Below, in pieces: positions 21,083 through 28,877 of a DNA stretch of 36,562 bases (positions are counted from its first letter, which is position 1; the number at the start of each line of letters is the position of its first letter). The position numbers and the translations under genes are program-made. Below the pieces are notes generated by a model, which saw only the letters and a program-made list of their open reading frames with translations, did not search any database and was not told where the DNA came from. The stretch spans positions 1 to 36,562 of the forward strand of contig JABSQP010000020.1 of NCBI GenBank assembly GCA_013215815.1, given 5' to 3'. The stretch comes from Alphaproteobacteria bacterium. GTDB taxonomy: Bacteria > Pseudomonadota > Alphaproteobacteria > Micavibrionales > Micavibrionaceae.

Positions 21083-22714
21083 TTAATCTCTAACTTTTAA
21101 ACGGGATTGTCTAAGCTCCCCGGACTCTTCTAAAAGAGGATAAGCCACTGTACACATATAGGTGTTAATACGGCGATAATCGCGAACGATATCTAGATGC
21201 AATGAATTGGTTGCAACGGTTTCAGGGTTCCCCTCTCCCAAACGCTCAATGTGTGAGGCCATACCTTTAATCTCAGCCTCACGGATATCTTGCTTATCCT
21301 TAAGAAGCTGCTTCGCCATTTCAATATCGCCTGATACAAAAATAGATTGGGCGAGCTGAACACTTTCCATGACGAGATCATGAATGTGTTTAATGTCCTC
21401 AAACCCATCATCAGAGAAGTGTGTTTGTTTTTTAATTTTCTTCAAAGCGAGCGGCATCAAGTTACGGTCAATAACATCACCCGCATGCTCTAAGTTCGTT
21501 GCAAAGGTTAAAATCTGAACATAGCGATCCGCATCGGAAGGATCCATAAACTCTTGTGACAACTTCGCCATGTAATCTTTAACTTCGCCGTATATAGAGT
21601 CGATTGTGTCATCTTCATCGCGTACTTTTTCGAGAAGCTTCATATCGTTTGTGCGTAGAATTTCAATCGTATCCTCAAGCATCTGCTGAACAAGATCCGC
21701 CATACGAAGTGTTTCACGTGTTGCAGAAGCCAAAGCAACCGAAGGTGTATCAAGGTCTTTCTTATCAAGATACCTAGCCTTTTTCGGATTATCGCGTTCG
21801 ATACGATCTGGAACAATCTTCTTCGCTAAAGAGACAACAACACCAGTAAATGGCAAGAATGTGAGAGCCAAAACAACATTAAATAATGTGTGGAAGTTCA
21901 CGACCTCGCGACTTGTATCAGTACTCATCACTGCAACATAAGGTTCGATAATAGGAAGTAAAAAAAAGAATGGAATAACACCACACACGCGAACAATTAA
22001 GTTACTGATACTAATACGGAGCGCATCAGGGTGATCTTTTAACGTTGCAAGAATGGGTGGAATTGTACCGCCCAAATTAGCGCCAAGAACCATGTAAAGC
22101 CCCAGCATGATGGGCAGCGCGCCACTCACTACGAATGACATCAATAGTAAAACGATAGCCAAAGATGAGTGCGCTATCCATGTGAGCAAAGCAGCGAGTA
22201 ACACGGCAAAAAACGGATCCGCTTCTAATGGCGCTAAAATAAGAGGTAAAACTTCTGATGACTTCAGCGGTTCCGCAGTTTCCCTGATCCAGGCAAGTGC
22301 CAGTAACATCAGCGATAGCCCCACAAAGATACGGCCAATGTTTTTTAAACGACCATTGTGCTGCATAGAAAAGAGGATAAAACCAACCACCATGAAGAGT
22401 GGCGTTAACATGCTCATATCAAAAGCAAGAAGCTGCGCAACTAATGTCGTTCCTATATCCGCTCCAAGAATGACAGCTAAACCAGCTGCCGTTCCAATCA
22501 TCCCCTGCCCCGCAAACGCAGCAACGATTAGTACTGTTGCTGTAGAGCTTTGCAAAAGTGTCGTCATCCCAATACCGGAAAACAACGCTTTCACTCTGTT
22601 GTTCGTGCTATGTGCGAGCATATTACGAAGCCCCGCACCGAAACCACGTGTTACACCAAGACGTAAAAGCTTCACCCCCCACAAAAGAAGGCAAACGCCG
22701 GCCATAATATTCAA
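21083..22714 (-). CDS. Na/Pi cotransporter family protein with PhoU-like domain
   Basis: A 543-aa protein as drawn. The N-terminal membrane half has two inverted Na/Pi (NptA-like) repeats, with MTTLLQSSTATVLIV and AHSSLAIVLLLMSFV holding the conserved QSS/HSS substrate-site motifs, and GADIGTTLVAQL and GANLGGTIPPIL following each. The C-terminal 220 residues are a PhoU-like helical bundle (ATRETLRMADLVQQMLEDTI ... DEDDTIDSIYGEVKDYM ... NLEHAGDVIDRNL). It is expected to move phosphate with sodium across the inner membrane. The start is doubtful: TTG at 22714 lacks a Shine-Dalgarno sequence, ATG at 22705 cuts the first helix, and an in-frame ATT at 22735 has GGAG 7 nt upstream. Confidence 0.87.
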   Translation of the reverse strand: MNIMAGVCLLLWGVKLLRLGVTRGFGAGLRNMLAHSTNNRVKALFSGIGMTTLLQSSTATVLIVAAFAGQGMIGTAAGLAVILGADIGTTLVAQLLAFDMSMLTPLFMVVGFILFSMQHNGRLKNIGRIFVGLSLMLLALAWIRETAEPLKSSEVLPLILAPLEADPFFAVLLAALLTWIAHSSLAIVLLLMSFVVSGALPIMLGLYMVLGANLGGTIPPILATLKDHPDALRISISNLIVRVCGVIPFFFLLPIIEPYVAVMSTDTSREVVNFHTLFNVVLALTFLPFTGVVVSLAKKIVPDRIERDNPKKARYLDKKDLDTPSVALASATRETLRMADLVQQMLEDTIEILRTNDMKLLEKVRDEDDTIDSIYGEVKDYMAKLSQEFMDPSDADRYVQILTFATNLEHAGDVIDRNLMPLALKKIKKQTHFSDDGFEDIKHIHDLVMESVQLAQSIFVSGDIEMAKQLLKDKQDIREAEIKGMASHIERLGEGNPETVATNSLHLDIVRDYRRINTYMCTVAYPLLEESGELRQSRLKVRD

Positions 22715-22790
22715 TAATAGAAGACTTGGTGTAATAACTATTCTCCGCTTAATGGAAAGGAACGTGAATCACGAATAGTGAAGCACTATT

Positions 22791-23348
22791 CTAAAACCCA
22801 GCGCCAGGTTGAGCAAGATACTCTTCTTCTTCAGGTGTATTTTCACGCCCCAGTATTTTATTACGGTGTGGAAAACGCCCGTACTTTTCAACAACTTGTA
22901 AATGTCGAAGCGCATAATCGTGTCCAAGCTTATCTTCATCTTTGATTTTTTCGAATAGCTCTACACACCGCACCTGATCTGACAGAACTTCACTATGTTC
23001 AAAAGGCAGATAGAGAAAACGACGTTTTACGACAGGCAAAACCTGATCAAGGCCTTTGGAAATAGCAAACTTCGCTGCAACCAGAGCTTTTTTGTCCGTT
23101 GCGAAGGCTTTTGGCGTGCCGCGAAACATATTACGCGGCATCTGATCAAGCAGAATACAAAGAGCCAGCGCACCATCAGCATTCTTCTGCCAGTCATCAA
23201 ATTGTCCAGCAGCGGCGCTATTATAGGCATCCTCATATTTTTCTTTGGTGAGGGCATCAAACTCAGGGTTTACCTGAAACCATTGAGATGGCTGCGTCTC
23301 TTCAAACCAGAAATGTATTATATCCTCTTGAATATCCTTCATATTCAC
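22791..23348 (-). CDS. DUF924 family protein
   Basis: A 185-aa soluble helical protein of the DUF924 family. The hallmarks are present: IIHFWFEETQPSQWFQVNPEFD at the start, ALALCILLDQMPRNMFRGTPKAF in the middle, and RRFLYLPFEHSE followed by HLQVVEKYGRFPHRNKILGR. Such proteins have a TPR-like helical repeat fold and no agreed function. GTG at 23348 and ATG at 23342 are both possible starts; neither has a clear Shine-Dalgarno sequence. It is separated from the Na/Pi gene by 76 nt. Confidence 0.83.
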   Translation of the reverse strand: MNMKDIQEDIIHFWFEETQPSQWFQVNPEFDALTKEKYEDAYNSAAAGQFDDWQKNADGALALCILLDQMPRNMFRGTPKAFATDKKALVAAKFAISKGLDQVLPVVKRRFLYLPFEHSEVLSDQVRCVELFEKIKDEDKLGHDYALRHLQVVEKYGRFPHRNKILGRENTPEEEEYLAQPGAGF

Positions 23349-23390
23349 GATTCTAAGCGAATTTAAAAAACTTGCAAGAGATGTAATGAA

Positions 23391-23840
23391 TTATGACTTA
23401 TCGGTGTAAACGGCGTACCTGACAAAACCACCTTCTTCAACGAATTGATCGTAAAGAGCCCGAGCACCTTTATTATCATGGTGTGTGTGCCAATACACGC
23501 GATTCCAATGGTTTTTCTTGGCTAACCCTAATAAGTTTTGAATGAGAGCACGTCCAGCCCCCTGACCACGAGCTGCCTCGCTGACATAAAGATCTTCTAA
23601 ATAACAAACGGGCTCATTTGTCCATGTTGCATCATGAATGACAGAGTTACACAAACCAACAACTTCCCCATCATACTCAGCAACATGACCATAAATTGGT
23701 GCATTGTCATCAAGCAACCGCTCCCAAACAGAAGCAGTTATCTCATCAGATAAAGTTGTTTCGTAAAAATTCAGATAGCCTCGCCACAGTTCTAACCATG
23801 CGGCTTTATCGGCGGAACATAAAGGGCGAACACTAATCAT
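23391..23840 (-). CDS. GNAT family N-acetyltransferase
   Basis: A 149-aa acetyltransferase of the GNAT fold. Motif A is YLEDLYVSEAARGQGAGRAL, with the acetyl-CoA pyrophosphate loop RGQGAG. Motif B follows in WNRVYWHTHHDNKGARALYD, and the N-terminus has IRPL-type strand VRPLCSADKAAWLELW. The substrate cannot be predicted from sequence. The gene begins 4 nt after the petC stop on the same strand, and a perfect 8-bp hairpin spans this junction, with the start codon in the loop and upper stem. It therefore probably rides on the bc1 transcript with its own translation control. Confidence 0.83.
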   Translation of the reverse strand: MISVRPLCSADKAAWLELWRGYLNFYETTLSDEITASVWERLLDDNAPIYGHVAEYDGEVVGLCNSVIHDATWTNEPVCYLEDLYVSEAARGQGAGRALIQNLLGLAKKNHWNRVYWHTHHDNKGARALYDQFVEEGGFVRYAVYTDKS

Positions 23841-23850
23841 TAGATTAGTG
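23831..23850 (-). other. Perfect hairpin at the petC/GNAT junction
   Basis: CACTAATC (23831-23838) and GATTAGTG (23843-23850) pair perfectly around ATTA. The stem covers the petC stop codon and the loop and stem cover the GNAT start codon. No U-tract follows. Confidence 0.6.
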
Positions 23851-24600
23851 CATACTCGCCCATATTTTACGCTTCACAGCAAGCATGACACCAGCAAATG
23901 CGATAAGGAATAAAATCACCTTAACCCCAATACGCTTGCGCTCTTCAAGCTCAGGCTCTGCAGCCCATGCAAGGAAACTTGTCACATCTTTAGAATACTG
24001 CTCCGTCGTCGTCACAGTCTCATCCTCGTAAGGCACCATGTCATCTGACAAAGGTGGTGCCATCGCAATTTTGTGACCCGCCATGTACTTGTTCCAATAC
24101 TGACCAGCTGGAAGTTCTTCTTCACCATGGTGCTCTTCATAACCTGTTAGAAGACCATAAATATAGTCTGCACCATGAGGACGCGCCTTTACGATCAATG
24201 ATAGATCCGGCGGAAGTGCTCCGTTATTCGCATAACGTGCAGTTTCATCATTCGGATATGGAGACGGGAAAGCATCACTTGGGCGCGCAGGTCGCTCAAA
24301 CATCTCCCCTTCATCATTCGGACCATCCATAACAGTATATTCTGCAGCTAAAGCTTTGACTTCTTCTTCGCTGTAACCTAGTGCCGCAAGATTTCGAAAC
24401 GAAATACGCTTCATTCCATGACATGCGGAACAAACTTGTTTGTATACTTGGTAACCACGTTGAAGTGATCCTTTATCAAATGTCCCGTTATAGCCATTAA
24501 AAGACCAATCCTGATGAGGTGGTACAGGCGCATCTCCTGCTGCGTAAGCAGGTGTAACAGCAACCAATCCCAACAAAGTGAAAAGTAGTATTTTTTTCAT
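23845..24600 (-). CDS. petC: Cytochrome c1 of the bc1 complex
   Basis: A 251-aa subunit of ubiquinol:cytochrome c oxidoreductase. A signal peptide (residues 1-20, ending AYA) is followed by the haem-binding motif Cys57-x2-Cys60-His61 (CSACHG) with HGMKRISFRNLAALGYSE. The distal haem ligand is probably Met180 (IAMAPPL). A C-terminal anchor helix (VKVILFLIAFAGVMLAVKRK) tethers it in the inner membrane with the haem in the periplasm. The start follows GGGGA about 8 nt upstream. It is the third gene of petABC. Confidence 0.96.
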   Translation of the reverse strand: MKKILLFTLLGLVAVTPAYAAGDAPVPPHQDWSFNGYNGTFDKGSLQRGYQVYKQVCSACHGMKRISFRNLAALGYSEEEVKALAAEYTVMDGPNDEGEMFERPARPSDAFPSPYPNDETARYANNGALPPDLSLIVKARPHGADYIYGLLTGYEEHHGEEELPAGQYWNKYMAGHKIAMAPPLSDDMVPYEDETVTTTEQYSKDVTSFLAWAAEPELEERKRIGVKVILFLIAFAGVMLAVKRKIWASMH

Positions 24601-24611
24601 GTCTTAATCCC

Positions 24612-25916
24612 CTATTTCACCTTACCCGCATAAAAATACGCATTAGCCTTAATGTTCTTATCCAAAACAGCATCATTAATGCTTGGTGGCAATTTCTCGA
24701 CTGGTTCGTATTTATTTAGAAACGGAATAATCGCAAGGAAGAAACCGAAGTAATAAACGGAGCAGAACTGAGACACGTAAAGCCAGATACCTTCGGCAGG
24801 CTTACCACCGGCCATACCAAGCAAGAACGTTGCAATGACAAGAGCGAATAATGCTATACGGAACCAAGGGCGGAATACTGCGCTACGTACTGGATGTTTA
24901 TCCAAAAACGGCAACACAAATAGCAGAGCAATCGAACCAAACATCGCCAATACACCGCCTAGTTTCGCTGTAATAATTGTGATGTCAGTAAATGGAATAC
25001 CAATATCAAATGTCACCGCACGCAAGATTGCATAGAACGGCAAAAAGTACCATTCAGGAACAATGTGTGCAGGCGTTACAAGCGGATCAGCCGGAATATA
25101 GTTATCCGGGTGACCTAGATCATTCGGCATAAAGAAAGCGAACGCCACATAAACGATCAAGAAAACAAGAACGCCAAATGTATCCTTCATTGTGTAGTAA
25201 GGATTAAACGGCAATGTGTCTTGCTCGCCTTTTGGCTCAATACCCAGCGGGTTATTTGACCCGGCTACGTGCAGTGCCCAAACATGTAAGAACACCACAG
25301 CAAAGATCACAAACGGCAAGAGATAGTGAAGCGCAAAGAAACGGTTCAGCGTTGGATTATCAACAGAGAAACCACCCCATAGCAATGTCACGATGCTATC
25401 GCCTACAAAAGGAATTGCCGAAAAAAGGTTTGTAATAACCGTCGCACCCCAGAAACTCATTTGACCCCAAGGAAGAACATAGCCTATAAACGCTGTCGCC
25501 ATCAACAACAAGAAAATGACAACGCCCAACATCCAAAGAAGTTCACGTGGCTGCTTATAAGATCCGTAATACATGCCGCGGAAAATATGTATATACACGG
25601 CAATAAAGAAGAACGAAGCCCCATTCGCATGCAGATAACGGATCATCCACCCGTAATTTACATCGCGCATGATACGCTCAACACTATCAAACGCATGGTC
25701 AACGTGCGGCACATAGTGCATCGCCAGTGTAATCCCTGTAATGATCATTGTGATCAACATCACCATGGCAATTGCGCCAAAGTTCCAAAGATAGTTAAAG
25801 TTCTTCGGTGTTGGGAAAACACCATATTCTTTGTTCATCAGAGTAAAGACAGGAAGACGGCTGTCGACCCACTCTACGATTGGATTATCAAACTTTTTTC
25901 TGTTTCCACTACCCAT
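24612..25916 (-). CDS. petB: Cytochrome b of the bc1 complex
   Basis: A 434-aa integral membrane cytochrome b with eight expected helices. Signatures include [20 protein letters not shown], the Qo-region [40 protein letters not shown], and [14 protein letters not shown], which contains the PEWY motif of the quinol oxidation site. The paired histidines that ligate the two b haems lie in the second and fourth helices. It passes electrons from ubiquinol at the Qo site to the Qi site. It follows petA by 14 nt and precedes petC by 11 nt. Confidence 0.97.
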   Translation of the reverse strand: MGSGNRKKFDNPIVEWVDSRLPVFTLMNKEYGVFPTPKNFNYLWNFGAIAMVMLITMIITGITLAMHYVPHVDHAFDSVERIMRDVNYGWMIRYLHANGASFFFIAVYIHIFRGMYYGSYKQPRELLWMLGVVIFLLLMATAFIGYVLPWGQMSFWGATVITNLFSAIPFVGDSIVTLLWGGFSVDNPTLNRFFALHYLLPFVIFAVVFLHVWALHVAGSNNPLGIEPKGEQDTLPFNPYYTMKDTFGVLVFLIVYVAFAFFMPNDLGHPDNYIPADPLVTPAHIVPEWYFLPFYAILRAVTFDIGIPFTDITIITAKLGGVLAMFGSIALLFVLPFLDKHPVRSAVFRPWFRIALFALVIATFLLGMAGGKPAEGIWLYVSQFCSVYYFGFFLAIIPFLNKYEPVEKLPPSINDAVLDKNIKANAYFYAGKVK

Positions 25917-25930
25917 AGTAATAACCTCTA

Positions 25931-26479
25931 TTATCCAATCTTGATCGTTGTATCAGTTAAGAATGTGTATTCAGGCACAGCCATATTCTTTGGCGCAGGG
26001 CCTTTACGAATACGGCCTGATGTATCGTAGTGAGAGCCATGACACGGACAGAACCAACCATCATATTCACCTTTAACATCCGCGGACTTTTGTCCCAAAG
26101 GCACACAACCGAGGTGCGTACAAATACCAACCATCACCAGCCATTTCTCATGACCAGGCTTTGTGCGTTGTTCATCTGTCTCAGGATCACGCAAGTCTGC
26201 CTTATCATCACTTTTCGCACGCTCTACTTCTTCGGCAGTACGGTGGCGAATAAAAACTGGCTTACCGCGCCACATCACTGTGATCGCTTGACCTTCTTCA
26301 ATCGGTGCTAGGTCAACTTCTGTTGTTGAAAGCGCCAAAGTGTCTGCTGCCGGATTCATCTGATGAATGAAAGGCCAAGCAACAGAACCTGCCCCTACTG
26401 CACCAAAAGCCGCAGCTGTTAAGTAAAGGAAATCGCGGCGTGTTTCGCCCTTGCCTTTTTTATCTACTGTAGAACTCAT
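25931..26479 (-). CDS. petA: Rieske iron-sulfur subunit of the bc1 complex
   Basis: A 182-aa Rieske protein. The N-terminus holds a twin-arginine Tat signal, ETRRDFLYL at 12-20, then a hydrophobic helix that usually stays as the membrane anchor. The 2Fe-2S ligands are Cys120 and His122 in CTHLGC, and Cys144 and His147 in CPCHG, with the stabilising disulfide pair Cys125/Cys146. The inserted charged region ([20 protein letters not shown]) is seen in alphaproteobacterial forms. It takes one electron from ubiquinol and hands it to cytochrome c1. It is the first gene of petABC, with the promoter in the 110 bp upstream. Confidence 0.97.
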   Translation of the reverse strand: MSSTVDKKGKGETRRDFLYLTAAAFGAVGAGSVAWPFIHQMNPAADTLALSTTEVDLAPIEEGQAITVMWRGKPVFIRHRTAEEVERAKSDDKADLRDPETDEQRTKPGHEKWLVMVGICTHLGCVPLGQKSADVKGEYDGWFCPCHGSHYDTSGRIRKGPAPKNMAVPEYTFLTDTTIKIG

Positions 26480-26631
26480 GTAATTTCTCTTAAATACCGT
26501 CTAACGTTAGGATCCTTTTAGAGTCGCTTTAACGACCCTGTCGGAATTAGCACCATATTATGGGGAAAGACAAGATAAGTTTCTAGATTTCTTTGCAAAA
26601 AATACAAAAAATTCATAAGTTATTTCCCGCT

Positions 26632-27102
26632 ATGAATAAAGGACCAAAACCTTCCCGTATTCGGGTGGCGCTCTATCAGCCCGATATGCCCCAAAATGTT
26701 GGCGCAGCAATGCGTTTGTGTGCGTGTATGAATACCCCACTCGACGTTATCGAACCCTGTGGATTTCCTTGGAATCGCCAGAAAATGCAACGATCAGGGA
26801 TGGACTACATTGATATCGTAAACCTTCACAAACACGAATCGTGGGCAAGCTTTAAGGAAACACATAAAGGCAATCGCCTCGTACTTATGACAACAAAAAC
26901 AGATCAATCCTATTTAGATTTCGAGTTTCAAGAAGGAGACATCTTAATAGCTGGTCAAGAAAGCGCCGGCGTTCCAGAGGATGTTCACAATAGCGTTGAC
27001 CACCACATCACTATCCCTATGGCCGAAAGCGCGCGTTCCATGAATGTAATCAACGCCACATCAATGATTGTTGGTGAAGCCCTTCGCCAGACACGCTCTT
27101 GA
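26632..27102 (+). CDS. trmL: tRNA (cytidine/uridine-34-2'-O)-methyltransferase
   Basis: A 156-aa SPOUT-family methyltransferase. Motif 1 is LYQPDMPQNVGAAMRLC, with the conserved Asn and Arg. The trefoil-knot SAM site is GQESAGVPEDV then ITIPMAESARSMNVINATSM and the final IVGEALRQ, as in TrmL/YibK. It adds a 2'-O-methyl to the wobble base of some tRNA-Leu species. A tRNA-Leu(CAA), a known type of TrmL substrate, is encoded elsewhere in this window. The ATG at 26632 is chosen because it gives family length; an upstream frame from 26593 adds 13 unmatched residues. No clear Shine-Dalgarno sequence. Confidence 0.9.
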   Translation: MNKGPKPSRIRVALYQPDMPQNVGAAMRLCACMNTPLDVIEPCGFPWNRQKMQRSGMDYIDIVNLHKHESWASFKETHKGNRLVLMTTKTDQSYLDFEFQEGDILIAGQESAGVPEDVHNSVDHHITIPMAESARSMNVINATSMIVGEALRQTRS

Positions 27103-27178
27103 TCAAAATCAAAGCCATAAACACGCATACGCTATAAAACCCTTGAAAAGACGCATGAAATAAAGGTAAGAGGGTCAT

Positions 27179-28096
27179 ATGACACAAGCACAGCAGCAAA
27201 ACGCAGAAGGAAACACTCTTTTCGAACAAAAAGAGTGTGCCTCAGAATGGTTCTCGCAAATTCGTGATCACATATGCAGTGAATTTGAAAAACTGGAAGA
27301 TGAACTTTCTGGCACATCAAAAGCAGACCTGCCGGCCGGGCGTTTTGAACGCAAGCCCTGGCAACGCAATGAAACAAATGAACCAAACGAAAGCGGATCA
27401 ATCCTCAATGGTGGCGGTGAGATTTCGATTATGCGCGGGCGTGTTTTCGAAAAAGTCGGCGTTAACATTTCAGTCGTGCACGGCAAGTTTTCTGAAAATT
27501 TTGCCAAACAAATTCCTGGCGCAGAAGAAAGTGACGGTGAGTTTTGGGCCAGTGGCGTATCACTTGTGGCACATATGCAATCTCCCCTCGTTCCTGCTGT
27601 ACATATGAACACACGCATGATCGCCACATCAAAATGCTGGTTTGGCGGCGGTGCAGACCTCACTCCAATGTATCCGAACGATGCCGATACGGAAAAATTC
27701 CACAGCGCCTTTAAAGAATGCTGCGATAAGCATAATCCTGAATACTACCCGCGCTTTAAAGAATGGTGTGATGAGTACTTCTTCCTTCCCCACCGCAATG
27801 AACCGCGCGGCATCGGCGGTATCTTCTATGATTACCTCGAAGATGGCACTTGGGAGGACAACTTCACCTTCACACAAGACGTCGGCAAAACCTTTGCTGA
27901 TATTTATCCGTCCATTGTTCGCGATCACATGAATAAGGACTGGACAGAGGAACAACGCGAGCATCAGCTCATCAAGCGTGGGCGTTATGTTGAATACAAC
28001 CTGCTCTATGACCGTGGCACTCAGTTTGGCTTAAAAACCGGCGGAAATACTGAGGCAATCCTTATGTCCATGCCTCCCGAGGTCAAGTGGCCGTAA
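27179..28096 (+). CDS. hemF: Aerobic coproporphyrinogen III oxidase
   Basis: A 305-aa oxygen-dependent enzyme of haem synthesis, which converts two propionates of coproporphyrinogen III to vinyl groups. Family marks include [66 protein letters not shown], and the C-terminal [19 protein letters not shown] with [13 protein letters not shown]. Length is normal for the family. A GAGGG lies about 5 nt before the ATG. Its product chain supplies haem to complexes such as the bc1 complex encoded just upstream on the other strand. Its stop abuts the stop of the convergent orphan gene with no terminator between them. Confidence 0.96.
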   Translation: MTQAQQQNAEGNTLFEQKECASEWFSQIRDHICSEFEKLEDELSGTSKADLPAGRFERKPWQRNETNEPNESGSILNGGGEISIMRGRVFEKVGVNISVVHGKFSENFAKQIPGAEESDGEFWASGVSLVAHMQSPLVPAVHMNTRMIATSKCWFGGGADLTPMYPNDADTEKFHSAFKECCDKHNPEYYPRFKEWCDEYFFLPHRNEPRGIGGIFYDYLEDGTWEDNFTFTQDVGKTFADIYPSIVRDHMNKDWTEEQREHQLIKRGRYVEYNLLYDRGTQFGLKTGGNTEAILMSMPPEVKWP

Positions 28097-28777
28097 TTAA
28101 ACATTAGGGCGATTATTTGACACAGAAGACTGCACTTCGGAGCGAAGTTTAAGAAGTGTTTTTTCAGGCCATTCTTCATGAAAATAAAAAGCGTCGATAG
28201 CAGAGTTTTTCACTTCGGCGCCAACGGCAGCGTCTACGTTAAAATGCTCAAGAAAAAAACGAGGGTCAGGAAGCTCTTCGCAAACTCCAATCGTATAGGG
28301 CCTATAATCACCCCCTGACATAGCACCAAAACAAATATAATCACCAAAGAAATCGCGTTTCATATTTGTAATTGCTTCATCATGGTCTCGTGTGAGCATT
28401 GGCAAGCCGACCCCCAGGACAAAACCCGTCGAGTCATCAGATAGATCATTTCTCTCTTTGAGAGAAAGCTCTCCACCAGGCTCCATCAACTGATGGAAGC
28501 GGCGAACATGCTTAACAGTCTTAGGACTTTGGACCAATATGGATGTTGATTTTGGTTTCTGTCTCTTTGCTGCATCTAAAAAGCAGCTTCCAAAGATCAG
28601 ACCGCCCTTAACATCATTACCTTCTACTTTAGAAAAGAATTCCTCTAGCTCGCCGATAAAAGTCGCTGCATGGTCAAAATAATCGCGCTGGATTCTACCC
28701 AAAGGCGGACTTTGAGACTTAAGTATCTTACTTTGTTCGGGCCCACCACCCCAAGCTGCTTCAGTAAAATCAAACAT
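28097..28777 (-). CDS. Orphan protein of unknown function, 226 aa
   Basis: I do not recognise this protein. It has no signal peptide or membrane segment. It starts MFDFTEAAWGGGPEQSKILK and has a helical stretch FDHAATFIGELEEFFSKVEG, a possible strand GGLIFGSCFLDA, and a Gly-rich section GDYICFGAMSGGDYRPYTIG. It ends in a helix LLKLRSEVQSSVS. The composition is that of a folded cytosolic protein. It converges on hemF and diverges from the PRPP-synthase-like gene, with a perfect 16-bp palindrome about 40 bp upstream of its start. It could share regulation with that gene. Confidence 0.7.
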   Translation of the reverse strand: MFDFTEAAWGGGPEQSKILKSQSPPLGRIQRDYFDHAATFIGELEEFFSKVEGNDVKGGLIFGSCFLDAAKRQKPKSTSILVQSPKTVKHVRRFHQLMEPGGELSLKERNDLSDDSTGFVLGVGLPMLTRDHDEAITNMKRDFFGDYICFGAMSGGDYRPYTIGVCEELPDPRFFLEHFNVDAAVGAEVKNSAIDAFYFHEEWPEKTLLKLRSEVQSSVSNNRPNV

Positions 28778-28813
28778 TTCACACTCTTTATTATTTGATA
28801 GCTTTTTCTACAG

Positions 28814-28829
28814 CATAATTTAAATTATG
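28814..28829. promoter_or_regulatory. Perfect 16-bp palindrome between divergent genes
   Basis: CATAATTTAAATTATG reads the same on both strands. It lies between the orphan gene (start 28777) and the PRPP-synthase-like gene (start 28878), 15 bp upstream of the likely -35 of the latter. A dimeric regulator of both genes would fit. Confidence 0.5.
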
Positions 28830-28843
28830 TAAACATAAAACAC

Positions 28844-28871
28844 TTGACGTTTATGGAAAAATACCTATATA
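28844..28871 (+). promoter_or_regulatory. Promoter of the PRPP-synthase-like gene, probably leaderless
   Basis: TTGACG (28844-28849) and TATATA (28866-28871) are 16 bp apart. The ATG starts 6 nt after the -10, about where transcription should begin, and no Shine-Dalgarno sequence is present. Confidence 0.55.
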
Positions 28872-28877
28872 TCGGGC

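Noticed and set aside
22107-22778. 223-aa frame antisense to the Na/Pi cotransporter
   Set aside because: Low-complexity shadow translation; the minus-strand protein has all family motifs.
25461-26030. 189-aa plus-strand frame spanning the petB/petA junction
   Set aside because: Runs across the antisense of two well-conserved bc1 genes; composition rich in His, Arg and Asn without a fold-like pattern.
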